A stretch of 64,000 nucleotides of DNA, taken from positions 1-64,000 of the forward strand of contig SCKK01000003.1 of assembly GCA_004124475.1 (NCBI GenBank), read 5' to 3'. Position 1 is the stretch's first letter. The number at the start of each line of letters is the position of its first letter. Source of the stretch: Fidelibacterota bacterium (GTDB lineage Bacteria > Fidelibacterota > Marinisomatia > Marinisomatales > SCKK01). The notes beneath the pieces are model-generated. The model saw only the letters and a program-made list of their open reading frames with translations, ran no database searches and had not been told where the DNA came from. The position numbers and the translations under genes were made by a program. Shown one piece after another: positions 43,022-52,612 of the stretch.

Positions 43022-44497
43022 CTATTCATGCTCATGATCCATATTTTTGATTTCGCTTCTGCCTGTTGATTTTTCTTCGATATCGGTAACAGACTTTATC
43101 CCAAGTAATTTTGCAATACCCTCTTGAAGTTTGCTTTCGGAATCAATTAAAAACTGGCCTGAAGTAACAATTTTCTCTCCTTCGGATAATCCTTCTTTCA
43201 CTTCATAATACCCATCTCCGCTTTCAATCCCGATCGTTACATCTCGTGGTGCAAATCTGCCCTCGCCTAGTGAAACGATCACAAGGTTTCTTTCTCCCGA
43301 AAAGAGAACTGCTTCCATAGGCACAGCGATAACATTTTCAACCTGTGATGTTTCAAGATCAACATTGGCATACATACCCGGTTTCAGTTCAAAATTATCA
43401 TTGGGAAATACCAACCTTACTTTGATTGTCCGGGTCTTCTCTTCAAGATATGGATAAATATATTGCACCTGACCTTTGTATTTTTTCCCTGGATTGTATG
43501 AAAGGGTCATCGTCGCCGGTTGACCCACTTTAATCCATGGCGTTTCATATTCATAAATATCGGCATAGACCCAAATTTCAGATAGATCGACAATAGTATA
43601 AAGATTCATGCCTGACTTAACTTCCATTCCATCCAAAGCGTGTTTTTTTACTACAATCCCTTCGTGGGGAGATAAAAGCATCAATGTTTTATTGACCTCT
43701 CCTGTTTTCTCAAGTCTTTCTATCTGCTCTTTTGTGACATCGAAATATTCCAGTCTACGTTTAGCAGAAGATAAAATGGTCTCCATATTTGATTTCGCTG
43801 CTTTTGAAGTACTTTGTCCAAAGCTTCTCAATTTGTTATATGCATCAAGATATTCTTCTTGCGCTGAAACCAACTTAGGACTGTAAATCTCCAAGAGATC
43901 TTGTCTCTTTTCCACATGTTCACCTGTTGTATTCACATATGTTTTCTCAATCCACCCCGTAAATTTTGTATGGACATGAGCCACTTTTGATTCGTCGTAA
44001 ACGATACGCCCGATAGTTCGGATCTTCTGGGACAAATTTCTTCTTCTAACAGTTGCAATCCTAACCCCCATGTTCTGCACAACTGTAGGATTAATCTTGA
44101 CTGTAGCGCCAAACGCTTCTTCGCCCTCATAAACGGGTATGAGGTCCATTCCCATCGGGGATTTCCCCGGTTTGGGTGTGATATAAGTCGGATCCATAGG
44201 AGCTCGCCAATAGAGGATTTTCCTTTCCCCTTTTTCCGCTGATACGGATGTGGCTGACGTAACCGATGATGATACACCGCCAATAGGCGTTAAATTCATC
44301 CCACAGATAGGACAGTTTCCCGGACCTTCCAGGATAACATTTGGATGCATCCCACAGGAGTACAATTGCTTATCTTCCTGTGAGATTTCCCCGGTTTTCT
44401 CCCCGGAACCGGGTTTTTGACCACACCCCGAAAGGAGGAGAATCATTATCACAATAGAACCAAAAATGATTTTGTAATTCATAATACTCTTACTCAT
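43022..44497 (-). CDS. cusB: Efflux RND periplasmic adaptor with metal-binding domains
   Basis: About 491 residues from the ATG at 44497 (GAGGA eight bases upstream); an earlier ATG at 44512 overlaps cusC. Lipobox ILLLSGCG, a heavy-metal-binding domain (YSCGMHPNVILEGPGNCPIC), a second degenerate one (ILYWRAPMDPTYITPKPGKS), then the adaptor core: THVHTK-like VAHVHTKFTGWIEK, a hairpin at about 190-270 and beta-barrel segments. Delivers Cu/Ag to CusA. Confidence 0.9.
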   Translation of the reverse strand: MSKSIMNYKIIFGSIVIMILLLSGCGQKPGSGEKTGEISQEDKQLYSCGMHPNVILEGPGNCPICGMNLTPIGGVSSSVTSATSVSAEKGERKILYWRAPMDPTYITPKPGKSPMGMDLIPVYEGEEAFGATVKINPTVVQNMGVRIATVRRRNLSQKIRTIGRIVYDESKVAHVHTKFTGWIEKTYVNTTGEHVEKRQDLLEIYSPKLVSAQEEYLDAYNKLRSFGQSTSKAAKSNMETILSSAKRRLEYFDVTKEQIERLEKTGEVNKTLMLLSPHEGIVVKKHALDGMEVKSGMNLYTIVDLSEIWVYADIYEYETPWIKVGQPATMTLSYNPGKKYKGQVQYIYPYLEEKTRTIKVRLVFPNDNFELKPGMYANVDLETSQVENVIAVPMEAVLFSGERNLVIVSLGEGRFAPRDVTIGIESGDGYYEVKEGLSEGEKIVTSGQFLIDSESKLQEGIAKLLGIKSVTDIEEKSTGRSEIKNMDHEHE

Positions 44498-44501
44498 AAA
44501 T

Positions 44502-45752
44502 TCATTCCTCACTTAATTGAATGAGTCCAATATTCTTTACCATTTTAGCACTGGCAATCCGCCTATTAGCCTCTACTTCTTCAAAACTTAGTCGAACCTT
44601 CACCACCATCCGCTCACTATCCAAAAGATCAAGGAAATTGATTTTCCCCGTCTCATAAGCCGAAAAAGCTGAAGAAAGCATCTGTTCCGACTCCTGAACC
44701 AGCTTGTATCTATAAAGGGAATAAGTCTCTTGAATCTCATCCAGATCCTTTTTTGTGGAACGAATATTATCCTCGATCTGATTCCACGTCTGTTTGATAG
44801 TCTCCTCTTTGGAACTGACGGTTAATTTTGTTGATTCGATTCTTGCTTTATTTCTCCCAAACCAGATGGGAAGGTTCAATCCTACCTTGAACCCCATTGC
44901 ATCTGCACCAGTTGAGGTTGTCATGGATGAACCATCTCCGATAATTGTGTATGTCAAACCTGTGATGAGATCCGGATAATTCTTGCGAACAGCAAGTTCA
45001 TTCTGTAAGATTGCAATTTGATGTTCACTTTGCACTTTTAGATATAATGGATGTGATTCCTTTGCCAAACCCAACCAGAATTTGAGATCATTAGAGGGAA
45101 TAATAGAAGTACGTCGGTCTTTAAAAAGATCCGGCGAAAATGTTCCGTCAAAAAGAGATTGAAGGGTGTTAACAGTAGATTCAAAATTACTTTCAAGGGA
45201 ATTGATCTGGCTTTCAACTAATGATATTTCAATCTGCAATTTCAAGATTGGATGTTGGGTGATACCCACACCGGTTGAGTATTGGGTTAACGCAATTGAT
45301 CGGAAAGTTTCCAATTCCTCTCTATAGTCATTTAAGATTCCCAAGGAATTCTTGAACTTAATGTAACTTTCCCACTCCTGTCGCATTTGGAAGACAGTCA
45401 TTATTTTCTTCTTTTCCAGGTTCAAACGGGCAATTTCAGCTTTATTTTTTGCCACTGATCTGTGCCGCTTCAGTTTTCCCCAAAGTGGAAATTTCTGACC
45501 CAGCATGAATTGACCTTCCATTGGACCGGTACGGGTTTCAATAGGTTTGATGAAGAAAGTAGATTCCACCATGGGATCCGGTAGAACTCCATATACTTTG
45601 ACATTTTTCAGTGCAGCTTTATAAGCTTCTTCTGCAGCGAGAATATCTCTGTTTTTACTGAGTAGGACCTTAACAGGGTCTACATTCACCTGGGATAAAA
45701 CAATCCCTGAAAGAACCAGATTGAGGAATAATATTTTTATTTTGTGCTTCAT
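44502..45752 (-). CDS. cusC: TolC-family outer-membrane factor
   Basis: 416 residues with signal peptide (FLNLVLSGIVLSQ). The TolC repeat pattern is visible: QEWESYIKFKNSLGILNDYR and NLPIWFGRNKARIEST with the late YETGKINFLDLLDSERMVV. Outer-membrane channel for the CusABC pump. First gene of cusC-B-A; overlaps or abuts cusB. Two short hairpins, GGGTATTCATTACCC and CCCGCTTGTACTCAGCGGG, lie in its leader (45781-45835). Confidence 0.88.
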   Translation of the reverse strand: MKHKIKILFLNLVLSGIVLSQVNVDPVKVLLSKNRDILAAEEAYKAALKNVKVYGVLPDPMVESTFFIKPIETRTGPMEGQFMLGQKFPLWGKLKRHRSVAKNKAEIARLNLEKKKIMTVFQMRQEWESYIKFKNSLGILNDYREELETFRSIALTQYSTGVGITQHPILKLQIEISLVESQINSLESNFESTVNTLQSLFDGTFSPDLFKDRRTSIIPSNDLKFWLGLAKESHPLYLKVQSEHQIAILQNELAVRKNYPDLITGLTYTIIGDGSSMTTSTGADAMGFKVGLNLPIWFGRNKARIESTKLTVSSKEETIKQTWNQIEDNIRSTKKDLDEIQETYSLYRYKLVQESEQMLSSAFSAYETGKINFLDLLDSERMVVKVRLSFEEVEANRRIASAKMVKNIGLIQLSEE

Positions 45753-45854
45753 AACCCTTCCTGTTTGTTGAAAACAATAAATCCTGGGTATTCATTACCC
45801 GGGAACAACAAAATTACCCGCTTGTACTCAGCGGGCGCATAGAACAGGAAAGGT

Positions 45855-46220
45855 CTAAATCAGGAGGGAGTGAAGTTGATAATAGATGGGTATTTTAGAG
45901 TGATAATCTAAATAGTCTTCTAAGAAGTTTGGATGACTAAGAGCAGTTTCATGTGCACCTGTATCCTGTTGAAGAAATGAATTGAACAGATCTATAGAGA
46001 ATTGTTTATTCCCCTTGGGAACGGGTGCTACCGGAAGGAAAAACGGAATACTCTCCCCTTCCACAACGCTCATACCACACGGTGTCTCATTCTTATCAAA
46101 ATCACAACAGGCTAACTTAGTTTGGCAGAACGTCATTTCACAAACCTCGCCAAAGGTAAGTGGTAATGCTACGGTGGTGCTAAATATGAGTACTAATAAT
46201 CTGCTGATAATCTCTTTCAT
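45855..46220 (-). CDS. Small secreted Cys-rich protein at head of cus operon
   Basis: 121 residues. Signal peptide RLLVLIFSTTVALPLTFG, then CEMTFCQTKLACCDFDKNET with five Cys, and a helical C-terminus ending YHSKIPIYYQLHSLLI. It lies 102 bp upstream of the cusC-type gene on the same strand. Proteins of this kind, short with clustered Cys, are common at the start of metal-efflux operons; a metal-sensing or buffering role is inferred. No family recognised. Confidence 0.6.
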   Translation of the reverse strand: MKEIISRLLVLIFSTTVALPLTFGEVCEMTFCQTKLACCDFDKNETPCGMSVVEGESIPFFLPVAPVPKGNKQFSIDLFNSFLQQDTGAHETALSHPNFLEDYLDYHSKIPIYYQLHSLLI

Positions 46221-46401
46221 TTTATTTTATAATTTAAATGCTTAAACAGATGGTCTGCAAGGAATGTTCCGAACTAATCAATTATTACCAAAAAGTAGTA
46301 TTTTTAATATGTTTTGTCGCCTATCCAACAAAACAACATAATTGATCAACACTAAACTTTATCCTGAATAATTCATCAGCCCACCTTGTTGAATATGCTT
46401 C

Positions 46402-46772
46402 TTAAATTCCCTGATCTAATTTTTTGGCTCGACTATCTTCAATCCTCGCCAAATCCTTTACCCATTTTTCCATGTCTACTTTTAGGCTCTGCAAGGATAA
46501 AGCCTCTAACATTCGAATATCAAGTTCAGATTCCGCGTCCTTAAAATAGACAAGGCTTCTAACCAAGTAACCAATATCCCGTGTTTCAAATTTATCTCTG
46601 TACAAGCGAAGGTATTCCCCAGCGAACTGGAATGTCTTATCAAATGGTATATGTTAATAAAACCCCAAAAATCGGAAGGCAGTCCTTCTAACCAATAGAA
46701 TTTATGGGACTTATAACGTGACAGTACTGGGTTGACATTTTTTTTGTTGACACAAACATGTCGTTTGAACAC
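46402..46772 (-). pseudogene. Frameshifted AbiEii-like nucleotidyltransferase remnant (tentative)
   Basis: Two overlapping minus frames. The lower one (to 46402) reads FAGEYLRLYRDKFETRDIGY, LVRSLVYFKDAESELDIRML, KWVKDLARIEDS. The phrase RSLVYFKDAE with a following MLE is reminiscent of the C-terminus of AbiEii/AbiGii-type nucleotidyltransferases (type IV toxins). The upper frame (NPVLSRYKSHKFYWLEGLPS) is out of phase. No start, no N-terminal GS-DD motif. A degraded gene; family uncertain. Confidence 0.35.
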
Positions 46773-46957
46773 TTCAAGATATGGAATTAGTTGGTCAAAA
46801 GACCGGGAAACTCACCCGGGTAGCTTGCGGCACTCTCTCAGGATCGGGGGACCATTGGATCCTATAAGGAACAGTTCTACCTCTAATCTCTCGTTGTAAT
46901 GCCATATTTGAGTCACAACCTTCTATCGGCTTTGTAGAAAAAATGATTTGCAAATCC
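46773..46957. other. Gap upstream of Rrf2 gene with one small hairpin
   Basis: CCGGGAAACTCACCCGG (46803-46819) folds into a 5-bp stem. The rest (CTCTCTCAGGATCGGGGGAC and flank) has no matching partner that I can see. No gene. Confidence 0.35.
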
Positions 46958-46978
46958 CGTAATCCACACTATATTACG
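46958..46978. promoter_or_regulatory. Inverted repeat upstream of Rrf2 gene, possible operator
   Basis: CGTAAT (46958-46963), nine bases, ATTACG (46973-46978), 30 bp before the ATG of the Rrf2 regulator. Rrf2 proteins bind dyads of this size and often autoregulate. Match is by symmetry only. Confidence 0.4.
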
Positions 46979-47007
46979 ATTAAAGATTCAGGAATCTAAA
47001 TTCATAA

Positions 47008-47436
47008 ATGTTATTTACCAAGACCACAGAGTACGGCATCAGAATTGTCCTCCACCTTGTGAAGTTTGGCGGCAATGATTACATGAGAATTCAAGATATC
47101 TCTGATATTTGTGGTGTTCCACCGTTTCGACTTAGTAAAGTTGCACAAAAACTGACGCGGGAAGGGCTCCTGGAATCTTACACAGGACCTAACGGTGGTA
47201 TTAGACTAACCAGGCCAGTTGATGACATCCGCTTACTGGATGTTATCAGGGCTCTGGAAGGGGAAGATGTTTTTACACGTTGTGTGCTGGGATTAGAGGG
47301 TTGCGGAGACGAGAATCCCTGTGCCATTCATGAGCACTGGAAAGAAGCCAGAGAAGTCATTCTGAATATGTTCGAGGGCAAAACGGTGGAAGAACTTATT
47401 GACATCGACGAAATACAGGAAGTGCAAGGTATCTGA
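47008..47436 (+). CDS. Rrf2-family Fe-S transcriptional regulator
   Basis: 142 residues: winged helix (about 1-80, TTEYGIRIVLHLVKF start) and three conserved Cys at 92, 99 and 105 (CVLGLEGCGDENPC) that hold an Fe-S cluster in NsrR/IscR-type members. Senses NO, redox state or iron. First gene of the plus-strand respiratory block, ending 20 bp before the NxrC-like gene, so it probably controls that operon and itself. The Cys spacing equals that of the second Rrf2 protein at 61835. Confidence 0.9.
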   Translation: MLFTKTTEYGIRIVLHLVKFGGNDYMRIQDISDICGVPPFRLSKVAQKLTREGLLESYTGPNGGIRLTRPVDDIRLLDVIRALEGEDVFTRCVLGLEGCGDENPCAIHEHWKEAREVILNMFEGKTVEELIDIDEIQEVQGI

Positions 47437-47455
47437 TATCAGTTTGAGGAGTTCA

Positions 47456-49063
47456 ATGAAGAATCCAATTCTCAACAGCAGGAATGCAGAAGTTCACAGC
47501 ATGAATATTATACTTGGTTTTCTGAGAGTTCTCCCTCTGGGACTAATCCTCTGCAGCCTACTGTCGGTAACCAGGTTGGATTCAGCGGTGAACTCTGGCA
47601 GATCAGGTGAAACCTTGTATCAGGAGTATTGTTCTGCCTGTCATGGGTTGCAAGGCAAAGGTGATGGTGAACTGGCATATCTAGTATATCCAAAGCCGAG
47701 GGATTTTTCCAGCGGAATCTTCAAGATTCGTTCCACGCCTAGCGGATACCCGCCAACTGATGGTGACTTATTCAGCACGATTCAGAGGGGGATGCCAGGT
47801 GGTGCTATGCCCTCCTTCTATTTTCTGGAAAATGAAGAAATCCGTTCGCTGGTGGACTACATAAAAAAGATAGGTGGAGTTGAGAATAGCGGAGTTCAAC
47901 CGATCGCCATACCTGATGTCTTGCCACCCTCTCCCGATCTTGTGGAGTTGGGTAGAACAGTTTATGTAGAGGCAGGCTGTAGCAAGTGCCATGGCGATTT
48001 GGGAAAGGGGGACGGCCCCTCAAGCCGCAGTCTCGTCGACACATGGGGTTATCCCATAATCCCTAAGGATTTTACATCAGGTGTTTATCTCGGGGGCAGC
48101 GATGTAAAAGATTTGTATTACCGCTTTGTGGGTGGATTGGACGGGACACCTATGCCTTCATACGGAGACTTGGCAGAATCCTTGGGCAGATTACCAGATG
48201 AGCAGGATGAGCTAGTCTGGGGTCTGATCCACTACATCAAGAGTCTAGAGTCCATCAACATAGAAAAAGTGGTTCATGAACCTCAGGATGGTGAAATTGT
48301 TGCGACTCGGGCGGAACGATTCAAAAATGTTGAGGATTTTCTCGATCTTTCTGCAGTTGCTTGGAAGAAGGCAGTGAGATATTTCATTCCAGTTTCCCGC
48401 CTCTGGCAGAGCGACCGGACAAACCACCAGATGCTGGAAGTGCAGGCGCTGTACAACACCAACTATATTGCTGTGAAACTGTCTTGGGAGGACGACACTC
48501 CTGATCAGGGCTTATACAGAGTCCAAGATTTTCAGGATGGTGCTGCCCTGCAGTTTTCCTTAGATGGAACCATGGGTTTTCACGGAATGGGGTCGCAAGA
48601 TCACCCAACCGATATATGGTATTGGAAAGCAGAGTGGCAGCTGCGTCAGGATGAGCAGGCTTTTGCTGATATCACGCTAGCTTATGCCAACCGAGTCTCA
48701 GATTCTGATGTAGATACCTACCCGGTATTGATGAATGACATGGCCTACTTGGCAGGCAGGGATGCGGGAAACATTGTGTCCACGCCGACCATATCTACTA
48801 CGGTGGAAAATGCCCTGGCTATGGGTCCTCAGACACTGACTGCAAGGGAACAGAGAAGTCAACATGTAAGTGGTAGGGGCGTTTGGGACGGTAACCGCTG
48901 GCATGTAGTATTTGTCCGCAGGCTGGAGAGCCAAGCGCGTAATACCGTGAGATTCAAGCAAGGCAAGTCCATGCCCATAGGCTTTGCCGTTTGGAATGGA
49001 AGTGAGGGTGACCGCAATGGCCAGAAGATGGTGTCCACCTGGTATACCTTGAAATTGAAATAA
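47456..49063 (+). CDS. Diheme c / b-type cytochrome, gamma subunit of nitrite oxidoreductase-like complex (NxrC-like)
   Basis: 535 residues from the ATG at 47456, preceded by GAGGAG. Signal peptide (LRVLPLGLILCSLLSVTRL), two cytochrome c domains with CSACH (about 59-63) and CSKCH (about 175-179), then an ethylbenzene-dehydrogenase-gamma/NxrC-like heme-b domain (about 300-535: SRLWQSDRTNHQMLEVQALY, late NGQKMVSTWYTLKLK, the Lys of which matches the axial ligand of that family). Passes electrons between the NxrAB-like pair and soluble cytochromes in the periplasm. First of the nxr-like genes. Confidence 0.85.
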   Translation: MKNPILNSRNAEVHSMNIILGFLRVLPLGLILCSLLSVTRLDSAVNSGRSGETLYQEYCSACHGLQGKGDGELAYLVYPKPRDFSSGIFKIRSTPSGYPPTDGDLFSTIQRGMPGGAMPSFYFLENEEIRSLVDYIKKIGGVENSGVQPIAIPDVLPPSPDLVELGRTVYVEAGCSKCHGDLGKGDGPSSRSLVDTWGYPIIPKDFTSGVYLGGSDVKDLYYRFVGGLDGTPMPSYGDLAESLGRLPDEQDELVWGLIHYIKSLESINIEKVVHEPQDGEIVATRAERFKNVEDFLDLSAVAWKKAVRYFIPVSRLWQSDRTNHQMLEVQALYNTNYIAVKLSWEDDTPDQGLYRVQDFQDGAALQFSLDGTMGFHGMGSQDHPTDIWYWKAEWQLRQDEQAFADITLAYANRVSDSDVDTYPVLMNDMAYLAGRDAGNIVSTPTISTTVENALAMGPQTLTAREQRSQHVSGRGVWDGNRWHVVFVRRLESQARNTVRFKQGKSMPIGFAVWNGSEGDRNGQKMVSTWYTLKLK

Positions 49064-49093
49064 TAGTATCAGCAAGACTGAGAGGAGAAGAGA

Positions 49094-52000
49094 ATGGCTC
49101 AGAATACTGATTCAACCCGGAACGGTCGGGTAGTCAAAGAATCGAAGCGTTATTCCCGCCGTGAATTCCTGAAGATCGGTGCTGCTGGAGTGGGTGGCGC
49201 CACTCTACTGTGGTCCATGCCGGCCAGCCTGTTTTACCTGAAAGGCATACCGGAGATCGGTAATCCACTGGCCTTTTACCCCAACCGTGACTGGGAGAAG
49301 ATCTACCGTAACCAGTACAAGTACGATGGCAGTTTCACCTATATCTGCTCGCCCAACTGCACACACGAGTGCAGGTTGCGGGGCTTTACTCGCAATGGCG
49401 TCATGATACGGACAGAGCAGAACTACGATTGCCACAAGATTACGGATCTTTACGGCAATCAGTGTACGTATGCCTGGAACCCCAGGGGATGTTCCAATGG
49501 CTTTACTTTTCATCGCCGCATCTACGGCAGCTACAGGCTAAGATATCCATTGGTAAGGGAGGGTTGGAAACGGTGGGCTGATGATGGTTTTCCTTATCTG
49601 GCGCCTGAAAACAGGGACAAATACAAGTTCACTGCTCGAGGCAAGGATAAGTTGGTGCGCATCTCCTGGGAGAAGATTGAGGACTACATTGCCAGGGCCA
49701 TCATTAGTATTGCTAAGACGTACAGCGGCAAAAGGGGGAAGAAACGCCTGCTGGAGCAAGGCTATCCTGAGGAGATGCTATCCTACTGGCATGGGGCGGG
49801 TACCCGGACCATAAAAATGCGGGGCGGCATGGGACTTCTGGGTGTCATCGGCAAGTATGGTGCCTACCGCTTCAGCAACACCTTAGCCCTGGTGGACCAC
49901 CACGTCCGGGGTGTGGGTCCTAAGGAAGCCAAGGGAGGGAGGAACTGGTCCAATTATACATGGCATGGTGATCAGGCGCCTGGATTTCCCTTCGTCCACG
50001 GATTGCAAGCCTCTGATGTGGATTTCAACGATATGCGCTTCAGCAAACTCCATGTGGCCATCGGAAAGAACTTGGTTGAAAACAAGCGAGCTGACAATCA
50101 CTTCGCTGCAGAAATGATCGAGCGGGGCGGGAAAATGGTAGTAATCTCACCTGAGTATGGTCCGTCTGCTTCTAAGGCTGACTACTGGATTACCATTCGG
50201 CCCAATACCGACGCGGCCCTACTGTTAGGTGTGGCCAAGATCATTATTGACAATGACTGGCACGACAAAAAATTCTTGAAGGAATTCTCCGATTTCCCCC
50301 TACTCATCCGAAAAGATACCCTGAAGCGGCTGAAGCCTGAAGATTTCATCAGCGGTTACAGTAACCAATTAGCAAAAGACGGCCCCAGCTATAAGATCCA
50401 CGGGATGAAAGAAGAGCAGTACAAACAGATAGGAGATTTTACTGTGTACAACCGTTCCTCCAAGGCGTTGCAGCCTATAACCCGCGATGATGTGGGTCAA
50501 GTGATGCGGAAAAGAGGTCTCGATCCGGCTCTCGATTGGGAAGGTACTGTGAGAGGGACAGACGGGGAAGAAATCGAGGTGTGCACGATCTTCTGGGCCT
50601 ACAAGCACATCCATCTGAAGGATTATGATTTGGACACGGTGGTTGAAATCACCCATTCGAACAAGGAACTGATCAAGCAATTGGCGAAGGATATCGCCAC
50701 CATTAAGCCAGCGGCCATTCACATCGGTGAAGGGTTGAACCATTGGTTCCACGCCGTAGAAAACAACAGGGCTTGCTACCTTCCCATCATCCTCACCGGA
50801 AACATCGGCAAGCCGGGCACTGGTTGTCATACTTGGGCTGGCAACTACAAGGCTGGACTCTTCCAAGGTTCAGACCAGGTAGGGCCTGGCTTTAAGTGTT
50901 GGGTGGCGGAAGATCCCTTTAACGCAAACCTGAATCCTCGGACCAAGGCCAAGGAACTTAAAATCAAAGGTTACAGTAGAGGCGAGGAACCGGCTTACTG
51001 GAATGTGGGAGATAGGCCCCTCATTGTGGACACACCCCGTTACGGCCGCAAAGTCTTCACAGGCGCTACTCACATGCCAACTCCCACTAAGATGCTGTGG
51101 CACAACAATGTGAACCTGCTGAACAATGCCAAGTACGCCTATGAAATGGTGAAGAATATCAACCCAGGCATCGAGATGATCATCAGCCAGGACATTGAAA
51201 TGACCGCCACCTGTGAGTATGCGGACATCGTGCTGCCCGCAAACAGCTGGGCGGAACAGCAGTCTTATGAATTGACTGCTTCCTGCTCAAACCCCTTTCT
51301 TCAGATCTGGAATGGTGGTCTCAAGCCAATCTTCGACTCCAAAGATGATGTACTCATTCTGGCGCGGGTAGCCAAACGCCTGGGTGAAATCCTGAAGGAC
51401 AAGCGATTCGAGGACTACTGGAAGTTTGCTCTGAATGGCAAGACCGAGGTCTACATCGACCGTCTTCTGGACGGCAGCAATACCACACATGGCTACAATA
51501 CAGCGGACATCATGAACGGGAAGTATGGTGAACCGGGTTCGGCCTTGATGCTGTTCCGGACCTATCCGCGAATCCCATTCTACGAACAGGTGCACGATAA
51601 CACACCCTTCTACACACCCACAGGTCGAATGCAGGTCTATAATGATGAACCGGAAATTATCGAGTACGGGGAGAACTTTATCGTACACCGGGAGGGCCCA
51701 GAGGCAACACCTTACCTGCCCAATGTAATCGTCTCTAGTAATCCTCTCATCCGGCCCGATGACTACGGCATCCCCGCTTCTGCTACCGGTGCTGAAGAAC
51801 GGCAGGTGCGCAACATCAAGCTACCGTGGGAGAAGGTGAAAAAAACTACGAATTTCCTCTGGAAGGATGGTTTCAAGTTTTACTGCCTCACGCCTAAATC
51901 ACGCCACACCACCCATTCCAGCTGGCAGGTGACGGACTGGCACTTCATCTGGTCTAATCCATTCGGAGATCCCTACCGGCTGGACAAGCGGCAGCCCGGT

Positions 52001-52612
52001 GTGGGAGAGCATACCATGTACATGAACCCTCATGCGGCCAAGGACTTGGGCATCGAGGACGGCGACTACGTCTATGTGGATGCTGATCCCCAGAACCGCC
52101 CCTACCGCGGGTTCGATGAGAAGGATCCTTTTTTCAAGGTGGCACGTCTTAAGGTCCGTTGTCGATTCAACCCCTCCTATCCCTACCATGTCATCATGAT
52201 CAAACACGGTGCCTGGATGGCCACGGAAAAATCGGTTCTGGCTCACGAAACCAGGGCCGACGGCAGAGCCCAGTCGGAAGATACAGGGTATCAAGCCAGC
52301 TACCGCTATGGCTCCCATCAATCGGTTACCTATGGCTGGCAGATGCCCATGAATCAGCTGGATAGCTTGTTCCATAAGAAAAAGGCTGAGATGGGCTTTC
52401 TTTTCGGGTACGAGTCCGACAATCATGCCATCAATACGGTTCCCAAGGAAACTTTGGTGAAAGTGACCTTCGCTGAAAATGGCGGTATGGATGGTAAGGG
52501 ACAATTGGAAGTGGTAAAGACTGGCTACACTCCAGCTAACGAGAATGAATTCATGCTAGAATATCTGGCGGGTAACCTCACCACCATCGGAGGCGATGAT
52601 TGGGACTGGTAA
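49094..52612 (+). CDS. nxrA: Nitrite oxidoreductase/nitrate reductase alpha subunit, periplasmic NXR type
   Basis: 1172 residues. Twin-arginine signal SRREFLKIGAAGVGG at 21-35, so exported folded. FS0 cluster candidates Cys85, 89, 93 and 133 (YICSPNCTHEC). The Mo ligand is probably an Asp in GLQASDVDFNDMRFSK (about 307). The remainder follows type II DMSO-reductase enzymes of the Nitrospira/Nitrospina/anammox NXR group. It oxidises nitrite or reduces nitrate; direction cannot be read from sequence. Good site GAGGAGAAGAG. Followed by small gene, nxrB, TorD-like chaperone. Confidence 0.88.
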   Translation: MAQNTDSTRNGRVVKESKRYSRREFLKIGAAGVGGATLLWSMPASLFYLKGIPEIGNPLAFYPNRDWEKIYRNQYKYDGSFTYICSPNCTHECRLRGFTRNGVMIRTEQNYDCHKITDLYGNQCTYAWNPRGCSNGFTFHRRIYGSYRLRYPLVREGWKRWADDGFPYLAPENRDKYKFTARGKDKLVRISWEKIEDYIARAIISIAKTYSGKRGKKRLLEQGYPEEMLSYWHGAGTRTIKMRGGMGLLGVIGKYGAYRFSNTLALVDHHVRGVGPKEAKGGRNWSNYTWHGDQAPGFPFVHGLQASDVDFNDMRFSKLHVAIGKNLVENKRADNHFAAEMIERGGKMVVISPEYGPSASKADYWITIRPNTDAALLLGVAKIIIDNDWHDKKFLKEFSDFPLLIRKDTLKRLKPEDFISGYSNQLAKDGPSYKIHGMKEEQYKQIGDFTVYNRSSKALQPITRDDVGQVMRKRGLDPALDWEGTVRGTDGEEIEVCTIFWAYKHIHLKDYDLDTVVEITHSNKELIKQLAKDIATIKPAAIHIGEGLNHWFHAVENNRACYLPIILTGNIGKPGTGCHTWAGNYKAGLFQGSDQVGPGFKCWVAEDPFNANLNPRTKAKELKIKGYSRGEEPAYWNVGDRPLIVDTPRYGRKVFTGATHMPTPTKMLWHNNVNLLNNAKYAYEMVKNINPGIEMIISQDIEMTATCEYADIVLPANSWAEQQSYELTASCSNPFLQIWNGGLKPIFDSKDDVLILARVAKRLGEILKDKRFEDYWKFALNGKTEVYIDRLLDGSNTTHGYNTADIMNGKYGEPGSALMLFRTYPRIPFYEQVHDNTPFYTPTGRMQVYNDEPEIIEYGENFIVHREGPEATPYLPNVIVSSNPLIRPDDYGIPASATGAEERQVRNIKLPWEKVKKTTNFLWKDGFKFYCLTPKSRHTTHSSWQVTDWHFIWSNPFGDPYRLDKRQPGVGEHTMYMNPHAAKDLGIEDGDYVYVDADPQNRPYRGFDEKDPFFKVARLKVRCRFNPSYPYHVIMIKHGAWMATEKSVLAHETRADGRAQSEDTGYQASYRYGSHQSVTYGWQMPMNQLDSLFHKKKAEMGFLFGYESDNHAINTVPKETLVKVTFAENGGMDGKGQLEVVKTGYTPANENEFMLEYLAGNLTTIGGDDWDW

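Noticed and set aside
45781-45835. Two hairpins in the cusC leader as a metal riboswitch
   Set aside because: Simple short stems without conserved loop sequence; attenuation is possible but nothing specific can be claimed.
46801-46880. Glycine- or other riboswitch-like string (CTCTCTCAGG, GGGGGACC) before the Rrf2 gene
   Set aside because: The two strings do not sit in the order and pairing of a glycine aptamer, and the gene downstream is a regulator; only a 5-bp hairpin is secure.
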